DNA of 64,000 nucleotides from Tillus elongatus. Lineage: Eukaryota; Arthropoda; Insecta; Coleoptera; Cleridae. The first letter of the stretch is position 1, and every line of letters starts with the position of its first letter. Location: NCBI GenBank assembly GCA_964006375.1, contig OZ023269.1:130440809-130504808 (forward strand), read 5' to 3'. The notes beneath the pieces were generated by a model. That model was not told the origin of the DNA. It searched no databases and saw only the letters and a program-made list of their open reading frames with translations. A program made the position numbers and the translations under genes. This document shows positions 1 to 15,064 of this stretch, piece by piece.

Positions 1-639
1 TTAATAATTAATAATTTTTCATGAACACAGTTAATGATCTCACTTGTTCTTCTGAGCAGTAGTGGAATATTCTTGTTTGTTTTAAACTCTCAGCGCTGAA
101 TTATTAAAAACATTAATGTACGCTGCATTTTATCTAACTTTGCCAGAGGAATCAAACCTTTCTTTTGTTCGCCTAGAATAATGTTTATATAGACGTTTAT
201 ACAGAAAATAAAGAGTAACAAAGAAAATTATGTGCCAAGAAAATGTGCATTCTAGTGTATAAATAAGTAGTGTACAGAGAGCTTGAAAATAAGCAGATTT
301 TAAAGGTTTCCAATTTCCGCAGGCAAGATTTCAGTCTCCGGTGTATTAACTCTGTTCATTCAGAGATCTCCTGTGCCTTTTTAGATAATAATACCTAGTT
401 GCCCATTCTCAGTTCTACATAGAGTAAATAGATGTAAACGATCTAGGTTATTTAGAACTGAAAATAGAGAACTAAGCTTATATACTAAAAGCGCTCTGAT
501 GAAATCGTTAATGGTAAACAAAAGTTAGTAGACCACTTATAATATTTACAGTTTGTATCTTTACTTTTCATACAGAACAAACCACAAAAAAGCATTCAAT
601 CGGCTCTTTTCACTTAAATTCCTTATCAGTCACGAAGGG
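1..639. other. AT-rich sequence without a recognisable gene
   Basis: I see no coding region or clear repeat boundary here. Its right part may still hold the most decayed end of the LINE relic that follows. Interrupted conceptual translation on the minus strand keeps faint LINE-like character down to about position 640. Confidence 0.4.
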
Positions 640-1625
640 GCTATTTTTGCAATCTACATCATTCTATCTGATTATCAAGACCAGTATTTCTTTGACTAAA
701 CTGTTCCTACGTGTATATGTGAAACCAAAGCGTTTAAAAGATACCCCTGTGACAGTCAAAATTTGTTTCGCCTTTGAGTGGTCTTGCATCATTCTCTTTG
801 CTAGAGTCCAAAAATTAGGCGGATTATTCGGTTTTGACATTAAAAAAAACTTCTGTGTATTATTTGCATGCCTCCGTACTATTATGTTATATACATATTA
901 TAAACTAAGGCAAAAATAATACTAATAAGAGATATTTCTTTTATGGTGTTTGCCAACTTCACGATGCAAAAGTAGATATTACTTAATTGGCTCGATATAT
1001 CTTCTATGTGGGTTTCCCATGACAGTCTATTATCCAAAAGTCAATCTAAAAAGTTGGTAGAGGTGTTGGAGGTGATATACTTATCATTAAATTTAAAGCT
1101 GATATTCGTAGAAGGCTCTCAACAACCTCTTGTAAACTCTTCACAAACTGCCTTAGAATTATTTAAAATCAGGTGATTGGCGCAGCACTACTAACAAAAA
1201 TATGACCCTGTATGGCGTCAGAAAATAACGGTGTGTCAGGCCATACGCGTACATAAATAATCTCCCACCAGGTAAGTAATTGAGGAAATCGTTTACGTAC
1301 AACATAAACTTAAGCCGTCCTAAGGCGCTTCCTTGTGGAGCATCCGCCGTCATTTAAAATTCGTCAAACCCAACAATGTCCATTAACGCCACCAAGCGTA
1401 TATAACTCACAAACGACAAACCACTCAATAACAGATTTTTATAAGTCCCACTATATTTAATTTTCTTTTGCGTAAAATACAACTAATAGTGTCAATAGCG
1501 CGAGGCATGTCAAAAAATATGCCTACAGTGTAAACTTTTTTATAAATAAAATGTGCAATGTGCCGTACCATATCCGCATCAGCCAGTTCAGTGGAATAAC
1601 CCTCTCGCAAAAACCACATTCATAA
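640..1625 (-). pseudogene. Degenerate LINE reverse transcriptase relic
   Basis: The minus strand reads as a non-LTR retrotransposon RT broken by stops and frameshifts. From 1619 down there is a [13 protein letters not shown] block followed by YTVGIFFDMPRAIDTIS, which corresponds to the RT motif LDLSKAFDTI. At about 1330 DAPQGSALGRLKFMLYVNDF corresponds to the GVPQGS...LLFLLYVND block. Below 1100 comes LSWETHIEDISSQLSNIYF, the usual thumb region, then a YGG..HRSFF..QNRIIRLIF-like block near 850. The catalytic ADD motif is not preserved; the sequence reads YAYG. It is bounded on the right by an HTA repeat. The family is Jockey/CR1-like, but the clade is uncertain. It is certainly inactive. Confidence 0.7.
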
Positions 1626-1636
1626 GGAAACAACAC

Positions 1637-1755
1637 GGTATTAGTGAGTTTTCTTTAAAAAAATCAGTAATGAGGAGAACCCCACTTTTGAATTTTGGAA
1701 AAAATTGTTCAAATGAGCGCAAACTAGGCACCCTAGAACACATATCGAGGGTCAG

Positions 1756-1845
<90 letters not shown>

Positions 1846-2470
1846 ATGTATTTATATTTATATTTATATTTATATTTATATTTATATTTATATTTATATT
1901 TATATTTATATTTATATTTATATTTATATTTATATTTATATTTATATTTATATTTATATTTATATTTATATTTATATTTATATTTATATTTATATTTATA
2001 TTTATATTTATATCACACCAATACCAAAAAATTATGAGAAGATTCTGATAACATTTCGTACGTACCTTCCTTTTGCAAGTGGCTTGGGCACGTTCGTTAG
2101 CCAGGAAAATCAGCCCAGGTTTTCCCGGAAAATTTTGTGTTTTCTGTCGAAAAGAAATTATATCTCTATAAATAACAAATAACTAATTAAGGGCAGCGAA
2201 ATTTGGTAGGCTGATTTCTGTCATAAATAGTATCGTACATACCAAAATTTAGATCTCTATGTTAAAAGATAAAGAAGTGAAAGGTAAATTAATTTTCAAT
2301 TAATTAAATCTGATGAAAGAAAGTTAAGACGTCAAATTTGACAATTATCGTGGGAGTACGAACGGGAATGAAAAATACTACACGAAATGACTAATAAGCT
2401 CCTAGATCTAAGTCGTTATTTTCCTTCATTTCGTTAAAATATGAGCAAAAATCCCATTGTAAATTAAAAT
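1637..2470 (+). repeat. HTA repeat copy 1 (hairpin + TA array + conserved arm)
   Basis: This is a member of the interspersed family I call HTA. Each copy starts with a hairpin of the form TTAGTGAATTTT...AAAATTCACTAA, slightly decayed here. A conserved arm with a CTAGG..CCTAG-like block follows, then (TA)n, then a second arm with CACACC, GTTAGCCAGGAAAA and ATATCTC blocks. The hairpin-proximal arm is at about 1640-1755, the TA array at 1757-1835 and the second arm from 2013. The outer part (about 2270-2470) also matches the reverse complement of 5300-5470, so the repeat extends beyond the core. No coding capacity is seen; the long Ile-Tyr reading frame is only the microsatellite. Confidence 0.75.
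1757..2013. repeat. (TA)n microsatellite passing into a (TTTATA)n hexamer array
   Basis: A pure TA run (1757-1835) passes through a short TGTGTG stretch and becomes a very regular hexamer TATTTA/TTTATA array from about 1850 to 2013. Other HTA copies have only TA at this place, so the hexamer looks like a secondary expansion. Confidence 0.95.
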
Positions 2471-2914
2471 TGTTTGGTGTAAATAGAAAAGATGTTAGAC
2501 AATTGACATACTACCGGTTATACTTACTAGTCTGTCATGTCGACCGTGTCCCAGTCGGCTAAGCCCTGTACATCCGATAGTCGATCCCTATATGACGAGT
2601 TCTAATCCTAGTTAGTGACTTCACTTTTTACCCATTTTTTAGTCTCATTTCACTTTCCCGTTATTTAATCAGATTCTTGTTATTCCGATTATTTTTTAGC
2701 GAGTTTTTTTTTACAAAAAATAATTTAATAAATTTAATAAAGATTATATAATAATTCAATTTGAATAGAATATCTGGTTGTTTGTTCTTGCCCTCACTTA
2801 GTGAAACCGTTCCATATTTAATACAGTCGTAGACTAAGTAAGATGTAAGACACGAACCACGTGCCGCCACTTCGTTGCCTTTTCCCGTGGCTTCACAAGT
2901 GCTTGTTTTAGTCA
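2471..2914. other. Non-coding stretch, possible tRNA-like SINE head at 2541-2625
   Basis: No gene is seen. Around 2541-2625 the plus strand contains CAGTCGGCTAAGCCCTG, reminiscent of a Pol III A box region, and GAGTTCTAATCC, loosely like a B box. No tail or target duplication was found, so this is only a weak suggestion of an old tRNA-derived SINE. Confidence 0.25.
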
Positions 2915-3440
2915 ATTTTCTTTAAAAAAATTATATTGAAATAAATTTAAAATTTCTTCAAGTAAGCGCGAACAAGGCCCCCTAGAACCCATAACCAGGG
3001 TCAGTTTCAGTTCAAATTTTCTGAGTACCTTCCTTTTGTAAGTGGCTTGAAATAGTTTGTTATCCAGGAAAATAGTCCCAACTTTTCCAGGAAAATTTTG
3101 TGTTTTCTTTCGGGAAACAATTATATCTCCGGAAAAGAGAAAGAAGAGGCAACCAAAATTGGCAAGCGTGTTTGTGTTATAAAGGGTAAACCACCTACCA
3201 AAATTTGGGTCTGTAAGTTTGAAGACGAAAAAGTTATATGCATTTAAAGAAAAAAAAACTAAAGTTTTCCTCAAAACGTCAAAGTTGCGATGTGAAATGT
3301 CAAAATTGGCAACATCTAGGCAAAGAATCTAAAATAAACACGGATTATGTAAAGAGTGTTCTGCAAACGCTTAAAGTTCAGCTTCAATCATTATTGCCTT
3401 TCATTTTACTAAAATATTTCCAGAAAATTTGCTAAATAGT
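2915..3440 (+). repeat. HTA repeat copy 2, lacking the TA array
   Basis: It has the same order of blocks as the other HTA copies: a TTTCTTTAAAAAAATT hairpin remnant, AAGTAAGCGCGAAC, GGCCCCCTAGAACCCATA, the GTTATCCAGGAAAA block, ATATCTCCGG, and an AACGTCAAAGTTGCG block ending near TTTACTAAAATATTTCC. The (TA)n core is absent, and the two arms are joined around 3010-3030. This shows the array is not essential for recognising the family. Confidence 0.75.
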
Positions 3441-4465
3441 TAACTCTCTCTCTCGCCTTCTACCTTCCTATCATTTTCTCTTTCTGTGTCTCTCTCTCTC
3501 ATTGTAGATATGATCGCAATAGATTTATAATGAGCACACATAAGCATTGTTTACGTTATCTATAATTATTTATTTATAATTAATTTCGGTAATTGATTTT
3601 CAAATTGAAATATAGTTTATATAAGGCCATATCCAGTATTCTGGGGCAGTGTTAATGGTTCAATATTCATAAATTGAAACACAATTTGTCAAAGAATGAG
3701 ACCCTTCACAAATAAAATTCAAGAAATGTATATTTTTTATGAGAAAATCCGACTTTGACTACTTCTCATCATAAAAGCGATTTGTTATTGAATAAAGAGT
3801 GACAGGTCTGACTATGGGAAAATTTCCTTTCGTAAAAACAGACACCCAAAATGCAGAAAATCGATTCAACGTTTCATTTCATGTCTTTATCCACTTCTTT
3901 CGTATCAAAAGCTGATAGATTTCATATTTGACGCCTAAGAGGATTAGTTTGACAACAGAAAGAATTTTTGATACGTCTATTATCCGTACAATGCGATAGA
4001 AATATAAGGTTATATAAAAATGTAAATTCAAGCTGCTTATACAAGGACCAAAAAATAGTTTTACATCATTAATAACTTGAGAGCTTACAAAACGTAAATT
4101 TACTTTTCCAAAAATAGTCAGTGCAAGAAAATGCAGGTGGCGAACATTTTTCTAATCATTAGAACAACAAAAATAAATAAAAATGAGAATTACCCAGATG
4201 GTGATCTGTTTCGATGCCTTCTCTTAAGAAAATACAAGAAAGAAGACTTGAGTATAATAGAGATGCCGTTTTTGTCAATCCAACAAAAAGTATCTGATAA
4301 GGTCGATATGAATATATTCCATATTTGATAAAGGAAATGGCTGTATTGGATTAGCTAGAATATTTTCAATGTGTAAAAAATCACCAACATAATAAATATA
4401 AGAGGTTATTAAATTTAAATTCAATTAAAACTGTACGAGAAAGCTGCCACACAATCACCCGACAG
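3441..4465. other. AT-rich intergenic sequence with a CT-rich patch
   Basis: A pyrimidine-rich simple sequence with several CTCTCTCT runs lies at about 3445-3505. The rest is AT-rich with no recognisable coding domain or repeat boundary. Confidence 0.4.
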
Positions 4466-4800
4466 GGGAATCAAATTGAAGAGCGTTATGAGTAAAATAC
4501 AGTAGGCTAGGTAACGCTTTCATGAATTCAAAATGGCGACTGACACAAGATGGTAGAATATATATTGCTCAAGAATCCCCTTAATATGGGGATTAAAATA
4601 AAAGGGCGTCACGTTTAAAATACAATGGACCATGTGGAGCTTTCATAAATTAAAAATGGCGGTCGACGTAAGATGACGAAATATTTTTTCTTAATAAGCT
4701 CCTTTATATGGGTATCAAATGAAAAGTCTTTAAAATATAGTAGGATAGGTAGCGCTCTCATATATTTAAAATATCTTTTTTTCGTTTTAGTACACCGAAA
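4466..4800. repeat. Tandem repeat, three diverged ~121-bp monomers
   Basis: The phrase GGG(A/T)ATCAAA followed by AAAATACAGTAGG-like, AGGTAGCGCTTTCAT-like and AAAATGGCG blocks recurs at about 4466, 4588 and 4709. That gives a period near 121 bp. Monomers differ by substitutions and small indels. Phrases such as TATATGGGTATCAAAT recur in many insect repeats, but I cannot name the family. Confidence 0.7.
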
Positions 4801-4969
4801 AAAGCTTGCTTATAAAGGATTTTTTAACTTCTAACTTATTATAAATTCTGTTGAGGATTTGAAATAAATGGTTTGTATATTCGAGTAATCTGGATTAGAA
4901 AATTTTCACTAGCCATTCTTTTTAAATGTTATTTACCAACAGCTTTTTCTCTGTTCTATAGAGGAACAT

Positions 4970-5135
4970 TCTGCACGCAGCAAGTGCGTTATGGTAGTGA
5001 ATTTTCATTAAAATATTTTTAGAAGCAAATATGTTTCTTTAATGCAAGCAGGCATCAATTTGGTCACCGGTATATCCTATATATAGTGGAAACACTCTAC
5101 CATATTTTATCAAAATAACTTGTTTGAAAATGTAC
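4970..5135 (+). mobile_element. MITE-A arm, truncated
   Basis: It starts with the MITE-A terminal sequence CACGCAGCAAGTGCGTTATG and GGTAGTGAATTTTCATTAAA. It continues colinearly with the reverse complement of 49960-50190, including GGCATCAA, ATCAAAATAACTT and GAAAATGTACA. The element breaks near 5135, where a LINE-1W fragment begins. Confidence 0.75.
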
Positions 5136-5272
5136 AATTAAAGCATGAGTTCCTCAAGGTCCAGCTTTAGCCCCTACTTTGTTTCTTCTCTACATCAATG
5201 ACCTCCTCTCTAGCACATCCAACTTAGCTCACAGTTACGCGGACGACAGCACCCTCTACTTAAATATACAAG
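5136..5272 (+). pseudogene. LINE-1W fragment (RT catalytic region)
   Basis: This short piece of the dominant LINE family covers the PQG block through the SYADDSTLY catalytic motif. It shares the variant CAATTAAAGCATGAG with the copy at 7187, where other copies read TTAATGCAGGAG. The two therefore come from one sublineage. Homology stops abruptly on both sides. Confidence 0.8.
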
Positions 5273-5289
5273 ATGTATTGCTCACATTT

Positions 5290-5960
<671 letters not shown>

Positions 5961-6566
5961 ATAAACACGCTGAATCCATATAGAAATTAGGATATTTTGA
6001 TGTAACTCCAATAAAAACTTAACCTGGATTTGAGTAAGTAAATTTAAAACCGCGACATGCATTATAAGAGTTTAAAGAGTAGTAATACATCACCTAGAAA
6101 GTTTTGCAACAAGATTGTTCAGTGACAAGACAGATCACCATAAATTGTCTTGTTATATTGTCGTTTTCTAGCAAAAACTTCTTAACACTTGAATGAATAC
6201 GATGGCTTTGTAAAATACATGCAATGTTTTCTCCGGAGATGGGAAATAAATACTTGTAGAAAGTTCTATGGAATACTCCTGGAAAATAAAACTATGTATG
6301 CAACCTTTTTGATGTCACAAACACTGAGCTGCTCTACAAAATATTTATGAAGACTTTCGCAGAGATAACTTCAAAATATATTTTCTTTTTAGCTACTTTC
6401 TGTAGTACATAAAAATTAACCAATTTTTATCTAATTTGACAGATATCTTTTTTGTAAGTTTCTTGGACAACATTTTTAACTCTCCCATCGAACCAAGTTT
6501 TTGAAAAAAAAATAGATCTCCAAAAATAATAAGTTTGTTGGCATAAAATTTGATATACATGCAGCA
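5961..6566. other. AT-rich sequence without a recognisable gene
   Basis: Nothing recognisable is seen before the sharp start of LINE-1W homology at about 6567. Minus-strand reading frames in 6393-6776 have no domain that I recognise and partly overlap that LINE. Confidence 0.35.

Positions 6567-8272
<1,706 letters not shown>

Positions 8273-8357
<85 letters not shown>
8273..8357. repeat. (TA)n array at the LINE-1W 3' end
   Basis: Other family members end GTGTTGTTGAAATAAAAAA; this copy passes from GTGTTGTT directly into TA repeats. It may have grown from an AT-rich tail. The mariner relic follows immediately. Confidence 0.95.
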
Positions 8358-8362
<5 letters not shown>

Positions 8363-8370
8363 GCCTTATA

Positions 8371-8830
8371 TACAAAGGCTGATCAATAAATACCAGTGGT
8401 ATAAATAAACAAGCAAGTTTTTCAGATTTTTTTTTAATATCCTTCTATGTCTATATACTTTCCCCCACGTATTACTTTAACTCTTCCAAAAAATACGATT
8501 TGTCATGCTATTAAAAATACGCTTGTCTCGGTAATAACCTCCTCGTTTGAGCTATTTTTCCCCAAGCTATATTTTCATGTTGGGAACAGAAAGAAGTGGC
8601 AGTAAGCCAGGTCGGGCGCGTACGGTGAGTGCGGCGACAATTCGTAGCGCCGTTCATTGAATTTGGCCGCGACAATTCTGAATAAATGTGCCCGTGCGTT
8701 ATCGTGATGATCAGCATTTGTCTTAGCCAAATGGGGCCGTGTTTCCTTCAATTTCTTCTCAAATCGGTCCAATAGTTCACTATAGTACCCCCCTCCTGAT
8801 CGCTCTTCTTTTCTACAGAAAGTACATTAG
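8371..8830 (-). pseudogene. Mariner-family transposase relic
   Basis: The minus strand encodes a decayed Tc1/mariner DDE transposase segment with HDNARAHLFRIVAAKF, the second catalytic Asp context. SPYAPDLAYCHFFLFP follows, where mariner enzymes have the third Asp at the H position. The spacing fits a D34D enzyme, with the third Asp replaced by His, so it is dead. The two halves lie in different frames. At the 3' side the sequence at 8371-8395 (AAAGGCTGATCAATAAATAC) resembles an irritans-type mariner terminal repeat. The opposite terminus was not found. Confidence 0.7.
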
Positions 8831-8904
8831 TATTATTCCCTTCGAATGCCAAAAATCTTGTCCATGATTTACTTTAGGTAATCAGGAGTCAAAGACCATC
8901 ATTT

Positions 8905-9195
8905 CTCTTATTTTAAGAATCGCAACGTTTTTTGATTTCAATCGCTTCGCATGTAATTCTGGTTTTGGAGTTGTAGACCGAGGCTATTTGGCATTGTCGA
9001 CGTCTATTTTGTGTCCTGTATGAATATCATGCATGCCCAGTGCGGATATGATGTCATATTTTCTTCATATATTCTATTGTGGATACGTCTATTTGTTCGT
9101 CCTATATGCTTTCGGGAATAGTCGGAATAAGGAATTTCGTAAATTTCATAGGATCCTTTTGGATTCGTCGAACTGGCGGACTCAATTAAACACAC
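8905..9195 (-). pseudogene. Penelope-like element relic, GIY-YIG endonuclease
   Basis: Minus-strand translation gives KGSYEIYEIPYSDYSRKHIG then RTNRRIHNRIYEE. This matches the GIY-YIG nuclease pattern of Penelope-like elements (G-Y-x-IPCSDC...YIGQTNRR). After a frame change there is GHKIDVDNAKIASVYNSKTR and EAIEIKK, corresponding to the usual GHxxDFxxxxI...R..EAIEI end of the domain. The first Tyr-Ile-Gly half is partly degenerate. No RT domain is found beside it. The relic ends where the satellite array begins. Confidence 0.65.
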
Positions 9196-9960
9196 GAGCG
9201 GTGTTTAATTTGAAAAATTTGGATAGCTCATGGCGAGGTCCCAAGGGACTAAGAAGATGAGACCGATGAGCGAACTGCTCGAACTGACGAACTGACTTTA
9301 ACACACGAGGGGCGCTTAACTTGGAAGAGTAAGAGCTCAAGGCGAGCTCCCAAGAAACTACAAAGATGAGACGTTTTTAGACCTGATCGAATTAACGAAC
9401 TGAATTAAACACACGAGCAATGTTTAGCTTGGAAGATTGAGATTTCAAGGAGAGCTCCCAAGGAACTACAGGGATGAGATATTTTTAGAGCTGGTCGAAC
9501 TGACGGACTGAATTAAATACACGAGCGGTATTTAACTTGAAAGATTTGGATAGCTCATAGCGAGTCCCAATGAACTAAGAAGATGATATCGATGAGCGCA
9601 CCGCTCGAACTAACGAACTGAATTAAGCATACGAGCGGCGCCTTACTTGGAAGATTGAGAGCTCAAGGCGAGCTCTTAAGGAACTACAAAGATGAGATAT
9701 TTTTAGAACTGATCGAACTAACGAACTGAATTAAACACACGAGCAATGTTTAACTTGGAAGATTAAGAACTCAAGGAGAGCTCCCAAGGAAATACAAAGA
9801 TAAGATCTTTTTAGAGCTGGTCGAACTGACGAACTGAATTAAACACACGAGCGGTGTTTAACTTGGAAGATTTGGATAGCTCATAGCGGGGTCCCAAGGA
9901 ACTAAGAAGATGAAAGCGATGAGCGAACCGCTCGAACTAACGAACTGACTTAAACATGAT
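9178..9960. repeat. Satellite array with ~327-bp higher-order period (three ~109-bp monomers)
   Basis: The phrase CGAACTGAATTAAACACACG, with variants, recurs at about 9184, 9296, 9403, 9511, 9621, 9729, 9837 and 9948, a monomer length near 106-113 bp. Monomers at 9184, 9511 and 9837 share GGATAGCTCAT and AGAAGATGA, which the others lack. The true repeat unit is therefore a trimer of about 327 bp. The last monomer is partial. No coding content is seen. Confidence 0.9.
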
Positions 9961-10719
9961 ATATTTTCAGAACTCATTCATGTTTGACGAGAAGTCTGCT
10001 TTTATGGAGCTTCCAGATGGCGCTTGTTGACGCATAAGTTGACATAACGTCAGTAGTACAGGATGGCCAACTGGTTGAAATACTAAGAGATATTTGTTGA
10101 CGTAGCAAGAAAATCCAATAGGCTCATTCTTGGAAGATATTAAGAAATGTGTTAAACGCAACTAAAGTTATTTAACTTAAAGAAAATAAAATGACAGTAA
10201 ATATCCTTGTATAGCATTAATCAGGCGTAAAATAAATGCAAATATTCTAAGAAGAATTTTTATTATCGATATAGAGGCGATTAGAGCATAAAGGGTTCCG
10301 ATAATTTACCAAGATTTAAAGGATGAAAAGAAACCCGCAAATCAAAAGGGTTGGGAAATCCAGAGGGAGGTAACTTCACGTATGAGATTAACAATAACTG
10401 CAATAGCGGGAAAAAGAAGGCAGGGGCGTACTAGGTGTGTTTCTCCAACACTATTGTGAAGATGGTTTTATTATTATGAGTTCCAAAAATTCGTCTCATT
10501 TTTTAGGTGACACACTTTATGTATCGTAAAAAGACTCTGTGCTATTGCGAAGACTTTGTGTGTTCTTGTTGGGGTGTAGTCGCTGATTTTTGGCGTTTGT
10601 AGTGTTTCGTAGTATGTGATCAAGTTGCAACCAGTATTGAACAAGTTGATTATAGATACGCTTATAGCTGCGTGGTAAAGGACTGCATCTATAAACCGAT
10701 AAACATTGAGCAGGTCTAT

Positions 10720-10817
<98 letters not shown>

Positions 10818-11680
10818 AAATAACTGTGAGCAGGAAATCAATTATGTAAATAAACCGAATGTGAAAGTGGAAGCCCAATACTTAAACATTGTTAGTAAAA
10901 CTTAATTTTAGTACACATAGAACTTCTTTGTAAATATTTTTGTAGGTTACAATCAATAAGGTTTATGTTAGGTTATTCTAATGCCCCAATTTAATTAAAA
11001 ATAAACTGAAATTGAATTTCCAAACGCTGAATCTTCGTAGAAGGTAAATTAATGTTTTTATTTATTTAAATTGTACTCAATTTTTGTTGCAAACATGATT
11101 TAATTCAATATAAAATTTGTGTTTTGTAAATTTTTGTTAAAAAATTTTTTGCGAATTTTTGTTAGAAGTTTTCGAATCAATTATGTAAGGGAATTTTCGT
11201 ACTAAGATTAGCAAATGCTTGTAAAAAAGGTTATTTTTAGCGAGTTTTCTAGAAAAAAATTGTCAAGCAGATTTTTGTGTAAAAATGCTTTTGGCCGCGG
11301 ACAGTCTATTTTTTGTGTAAATTGCTTGGATGACACCGTTGGGCACGTAAATCCTACCAGTTTTGCTTTTCAAAAAATAATTCACTAAGCTATAAAAGTA
11401 TGCAAAACAGAAGATACTGTTAATTTATTTAACTGCCAATAACAAATGGCGGCGCCGCGAACTCACAACACTCTCACAACAACTGCATTCCGAAAATTCG
11501 TTAGTTAAATCTGGATTTTTTTGTTTTAAATTACTATGTTCAGTATAAAATGCCGATTCCACTACTGTCTGTTCTTTTATCTTATTATAAGAAAAAAGTC
11601 TGAGCCCAGCAAGTGCGTTATGGTAGTGAATTTTCATAGAAATGATCTGGCACCAAATAATTTTTGATAACTTTTAGAAA
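9961..11680. other. AT-rich sequence with a (TA)n array and a MITE-A terminus
   Basis: No gene is recognised. A pure TA array occupies about 10720-10815 with no HTA arms beside it. From 11040 to 11300 the sequence is very T-rich with repeated AATTTTTGTTA phrases. At 11600-11640 a single MITE-A terminal motif (CAGCAAGTGCGTTATGGTAG) appears without an obvious partner. Confidence 0.5.
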
Positions 11681-11840
11681 TATAAATTTTGGTATATACT
11701 TTCCTTTTAATATCGTTAACTTATGTACCAAATTTGGTTACCATAGCCTTTCTATTTTTTGAGAAGAAATTTTTTTTTCGAAAGGAAACCTAAAATTTTT
11801 CCGGAAAACCTTCTGAAGATTAAACAGGAAATTTACAGTT
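11681..11840 (-). repeat. HTA fragment
   Basis: GTACCAAATTTGGTTACCAT, GAGAAGAAATTTTTTTTTCG and CCTAAAATTTTTCCGGAAAA correspond to the non-hairpin arm of an inverted HTA copy. The TA array and hairpin arm are missing. Confidence 0.55.
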
Positions 11841-13040
11841 ATTCTGACAGCACCTCCCTGACGCTGTTTTACGTTATTTTGATTACGTTATTTTGAAAGT
11901 TCAAGTTATAAGACTTCAGATATTAGATTGCTGCATAAAAAATTCTGCTGGTTCAGAGAAAATTTTTTATATAGACTGACCAGTCACCAAGTGGGATCAA
12001 CTATGAGTGCCTGACATAGGTTCACAGACTTCAATAAGAGGGGGGAAGCTGGAGAAAATGAGTGGTACCTCCCATCAATGGTTATATCTCAGGTGGATTT
12101 TGTTGTTCTAAAGTTGGGTGAGATAATTTATCCCATATGTCGATACGCTGAATTAATTTGACGGAAACTTCTTCAAACAACAATTTAAAACGCAAATTGG
12201 CTCAAATAAAATTCACTGCCAATTGACTCAAAATTCGGTGATACTCAGGAACTCATTCTGATTAACGTAAGAAATGTCTCAGGTCGTAACAAAGAACCAC
12301 AACTTAACTCGCGTTTTTATGCTAAATACGACTTTTATTTAAACTCTAAAACCGTTTAAATTACTTTAAACAATCACTGACAATCATTATTAGATAGTAT
12401 AGATAACAGAAAGGCCTTTATCGCCCATTTTTAAGATAAAGTTTAACCACCGCAATTGAAAGGTGTTTACGCGGTAACGTGCCAGTGTCGACTCTCCCGA
12501 GCTAACGTCTGTTTTCGTTGAGATTCAAATTCGCTTCTCCTTACCACATACGTCCCTCGCCAATAGTTCAAGGTTTTGCTGGAAATATCTGTTCAACACT
12601 CAAACTGTTGTTCTTAGGTGACATCATCGATACGGAGAAACCAGACCAAGTCGCAAAGATATTTTTTTCTTGGAAATATTGTTCCAGCAAAATGCGACGC
12701 AATTTTCCTTGAAAAACATATATTGAACTTTAACATACAAATTAGAAATGCAGTAAAGGGGTTTGCGGTACTTGAAGATTTAGCGACTTTTCATCAAAAT
12801 AACATTTGAAATCCAAAACTTGAAGTATTTAATATAGATAGGGTTTTTGGTGTTATTTAGATACTTGGGGGCTTTCTAAGTGTTTTTAAACCAGTAATGA
12901 TTCCAGATAACAGGTGAATCGTTACAAAACCCAGATTTAATTTAAATTTTACATAAATCGGGATCATCCCAAAAACCATAAATGCACATAACTCTTATTT
13001 TGTGGCTTTTGAAGTGATTTTGCTTTTTGTTTCAGTTTCC
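11841..13040. other. No recognisable gene or repeat
   Basis: Short reading frames near 12518-12809 show no domain. The stretch is unremarkable AT-rich sequence to my eye. Confidence 0.35.
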
Positions 13041-13745
13041 AACCACAAGGTCCACCCTCGGTTTATATTCTAAATGTTTCGGCACAATCCCTTCAAAATA
13101 TTTTTAAGTTTGCTCAACTGTGCTCTGAGTTCCCAGCAGTTTGGAAGGTAGCTACGTTACGCCGAGTACACAAAAATTTTATACCTTCAAGATACCACCT
13201 CTTTTCATTTTATACACCTTTACCTTTGAGAGGGTGCTATATAGTCATATCTGCTGGCGCGTCAAAAGCGGAGTTTGTTAGGCGCAACATGAATTTATTG
13301 CGAAAACATACTACAATTTTTCATTTAGATAGTTACAATATACTGCTTGAGCAATTGATGGTGGTGATCAGGTAGACGTAGTGTATACAGATATGTCAAA
13401 GAATTTAAAGGAAGTACTCCACTTTTATTGATTCAAAAAATGCCTTTTTCGGATTCCCCGAAGATTTGGGTAACTTTTTTATTTATATCTTTCGAACAGG
13501 GTGCAATTGCTTAATTATAACAATTAAATGTATAAGTTTTTATTTGCCACCTGCGGTACACCAAAGGTCCCTTGCTCTTCATCCTTTATATTCATATTTA
13601 TTTTGAAAATTATGTTTCAGGAGGTAATCCTCCGATAATTTAATGTTCTCTAGGGTTCGTTTTTCTAAGGAAATCTTGGTGCTGCAGGAAAAAATTAACG
13701 CTTGCTCTAGATGGTCTTCGACGAGTGAAGATTAAAACCTGTGAT
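13041..13745 (+). pseudogene. Degenerate LINE reverse transcriptase relic
   Basis: Plus-strand translation with frame changes gives FPAVWKVATLRRVHKN, the LINE RT block preceding NYRPIS. Then come YTDMSKNLKEV (the YTDFSKAFDKV motif), FGFPEDLGNFF, LSNRVQLLNYNN and a CGTPK..SSSFIF block in place of GVPQGS..PLLF. Near 13670 VLQEKINACSRWS corresponds to the helix after the catalytic ADD, which itself is lost. The type is Jockey-superfamily-like and heavily mutated. Confidence 0.6.
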
Positions 13746-13756
13746 GATCATTGATA

Positions 13757-13890
13757 AAGATGGTTTGGAGCAACCAATTCACTAAAAGGCATTTTTTTAG
13801 GACTGGCGATCGTTTCGTTAACAAAGTTAGCGTCATCAAACGGATGAATAAATTAATGAATAAATTTATTTATCCCTCTGAATCGATAGG
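13757..13890. mobile_element. MITE-B arm
   Basis: It carries the MITE-B terminal region: TTTGGAGCAACCAATTCACT, then CTGGCGATCGTTTCGTTAAC, then AAAGTTAGCGTCATCAAACG. The matching inverted arm on the right is only partly visible (TTATCCCTCTGAATCGAT). Better copies are at 36385-36530 and 37655-37860. Confidence 0.6.

Positions 13891-15064
<1,174 letters not shown>

Noticed and set aside
1553..2182. Long Ile-Tyr repeat reading frames here and at other TA arrays
   Set aside because: They are translations of (TA)n microsatellites in every frame and both strands, not proteins.
2661..3274. Two adjacent minus-strand reading frames
   Set aside because: Largely antisense to an HTA repeat; no domain or start context.
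12518..12809. Two short overlapping reading frames
   Set aside because: No conserved motif and no support beyond chance openness in AT-rich DNA.
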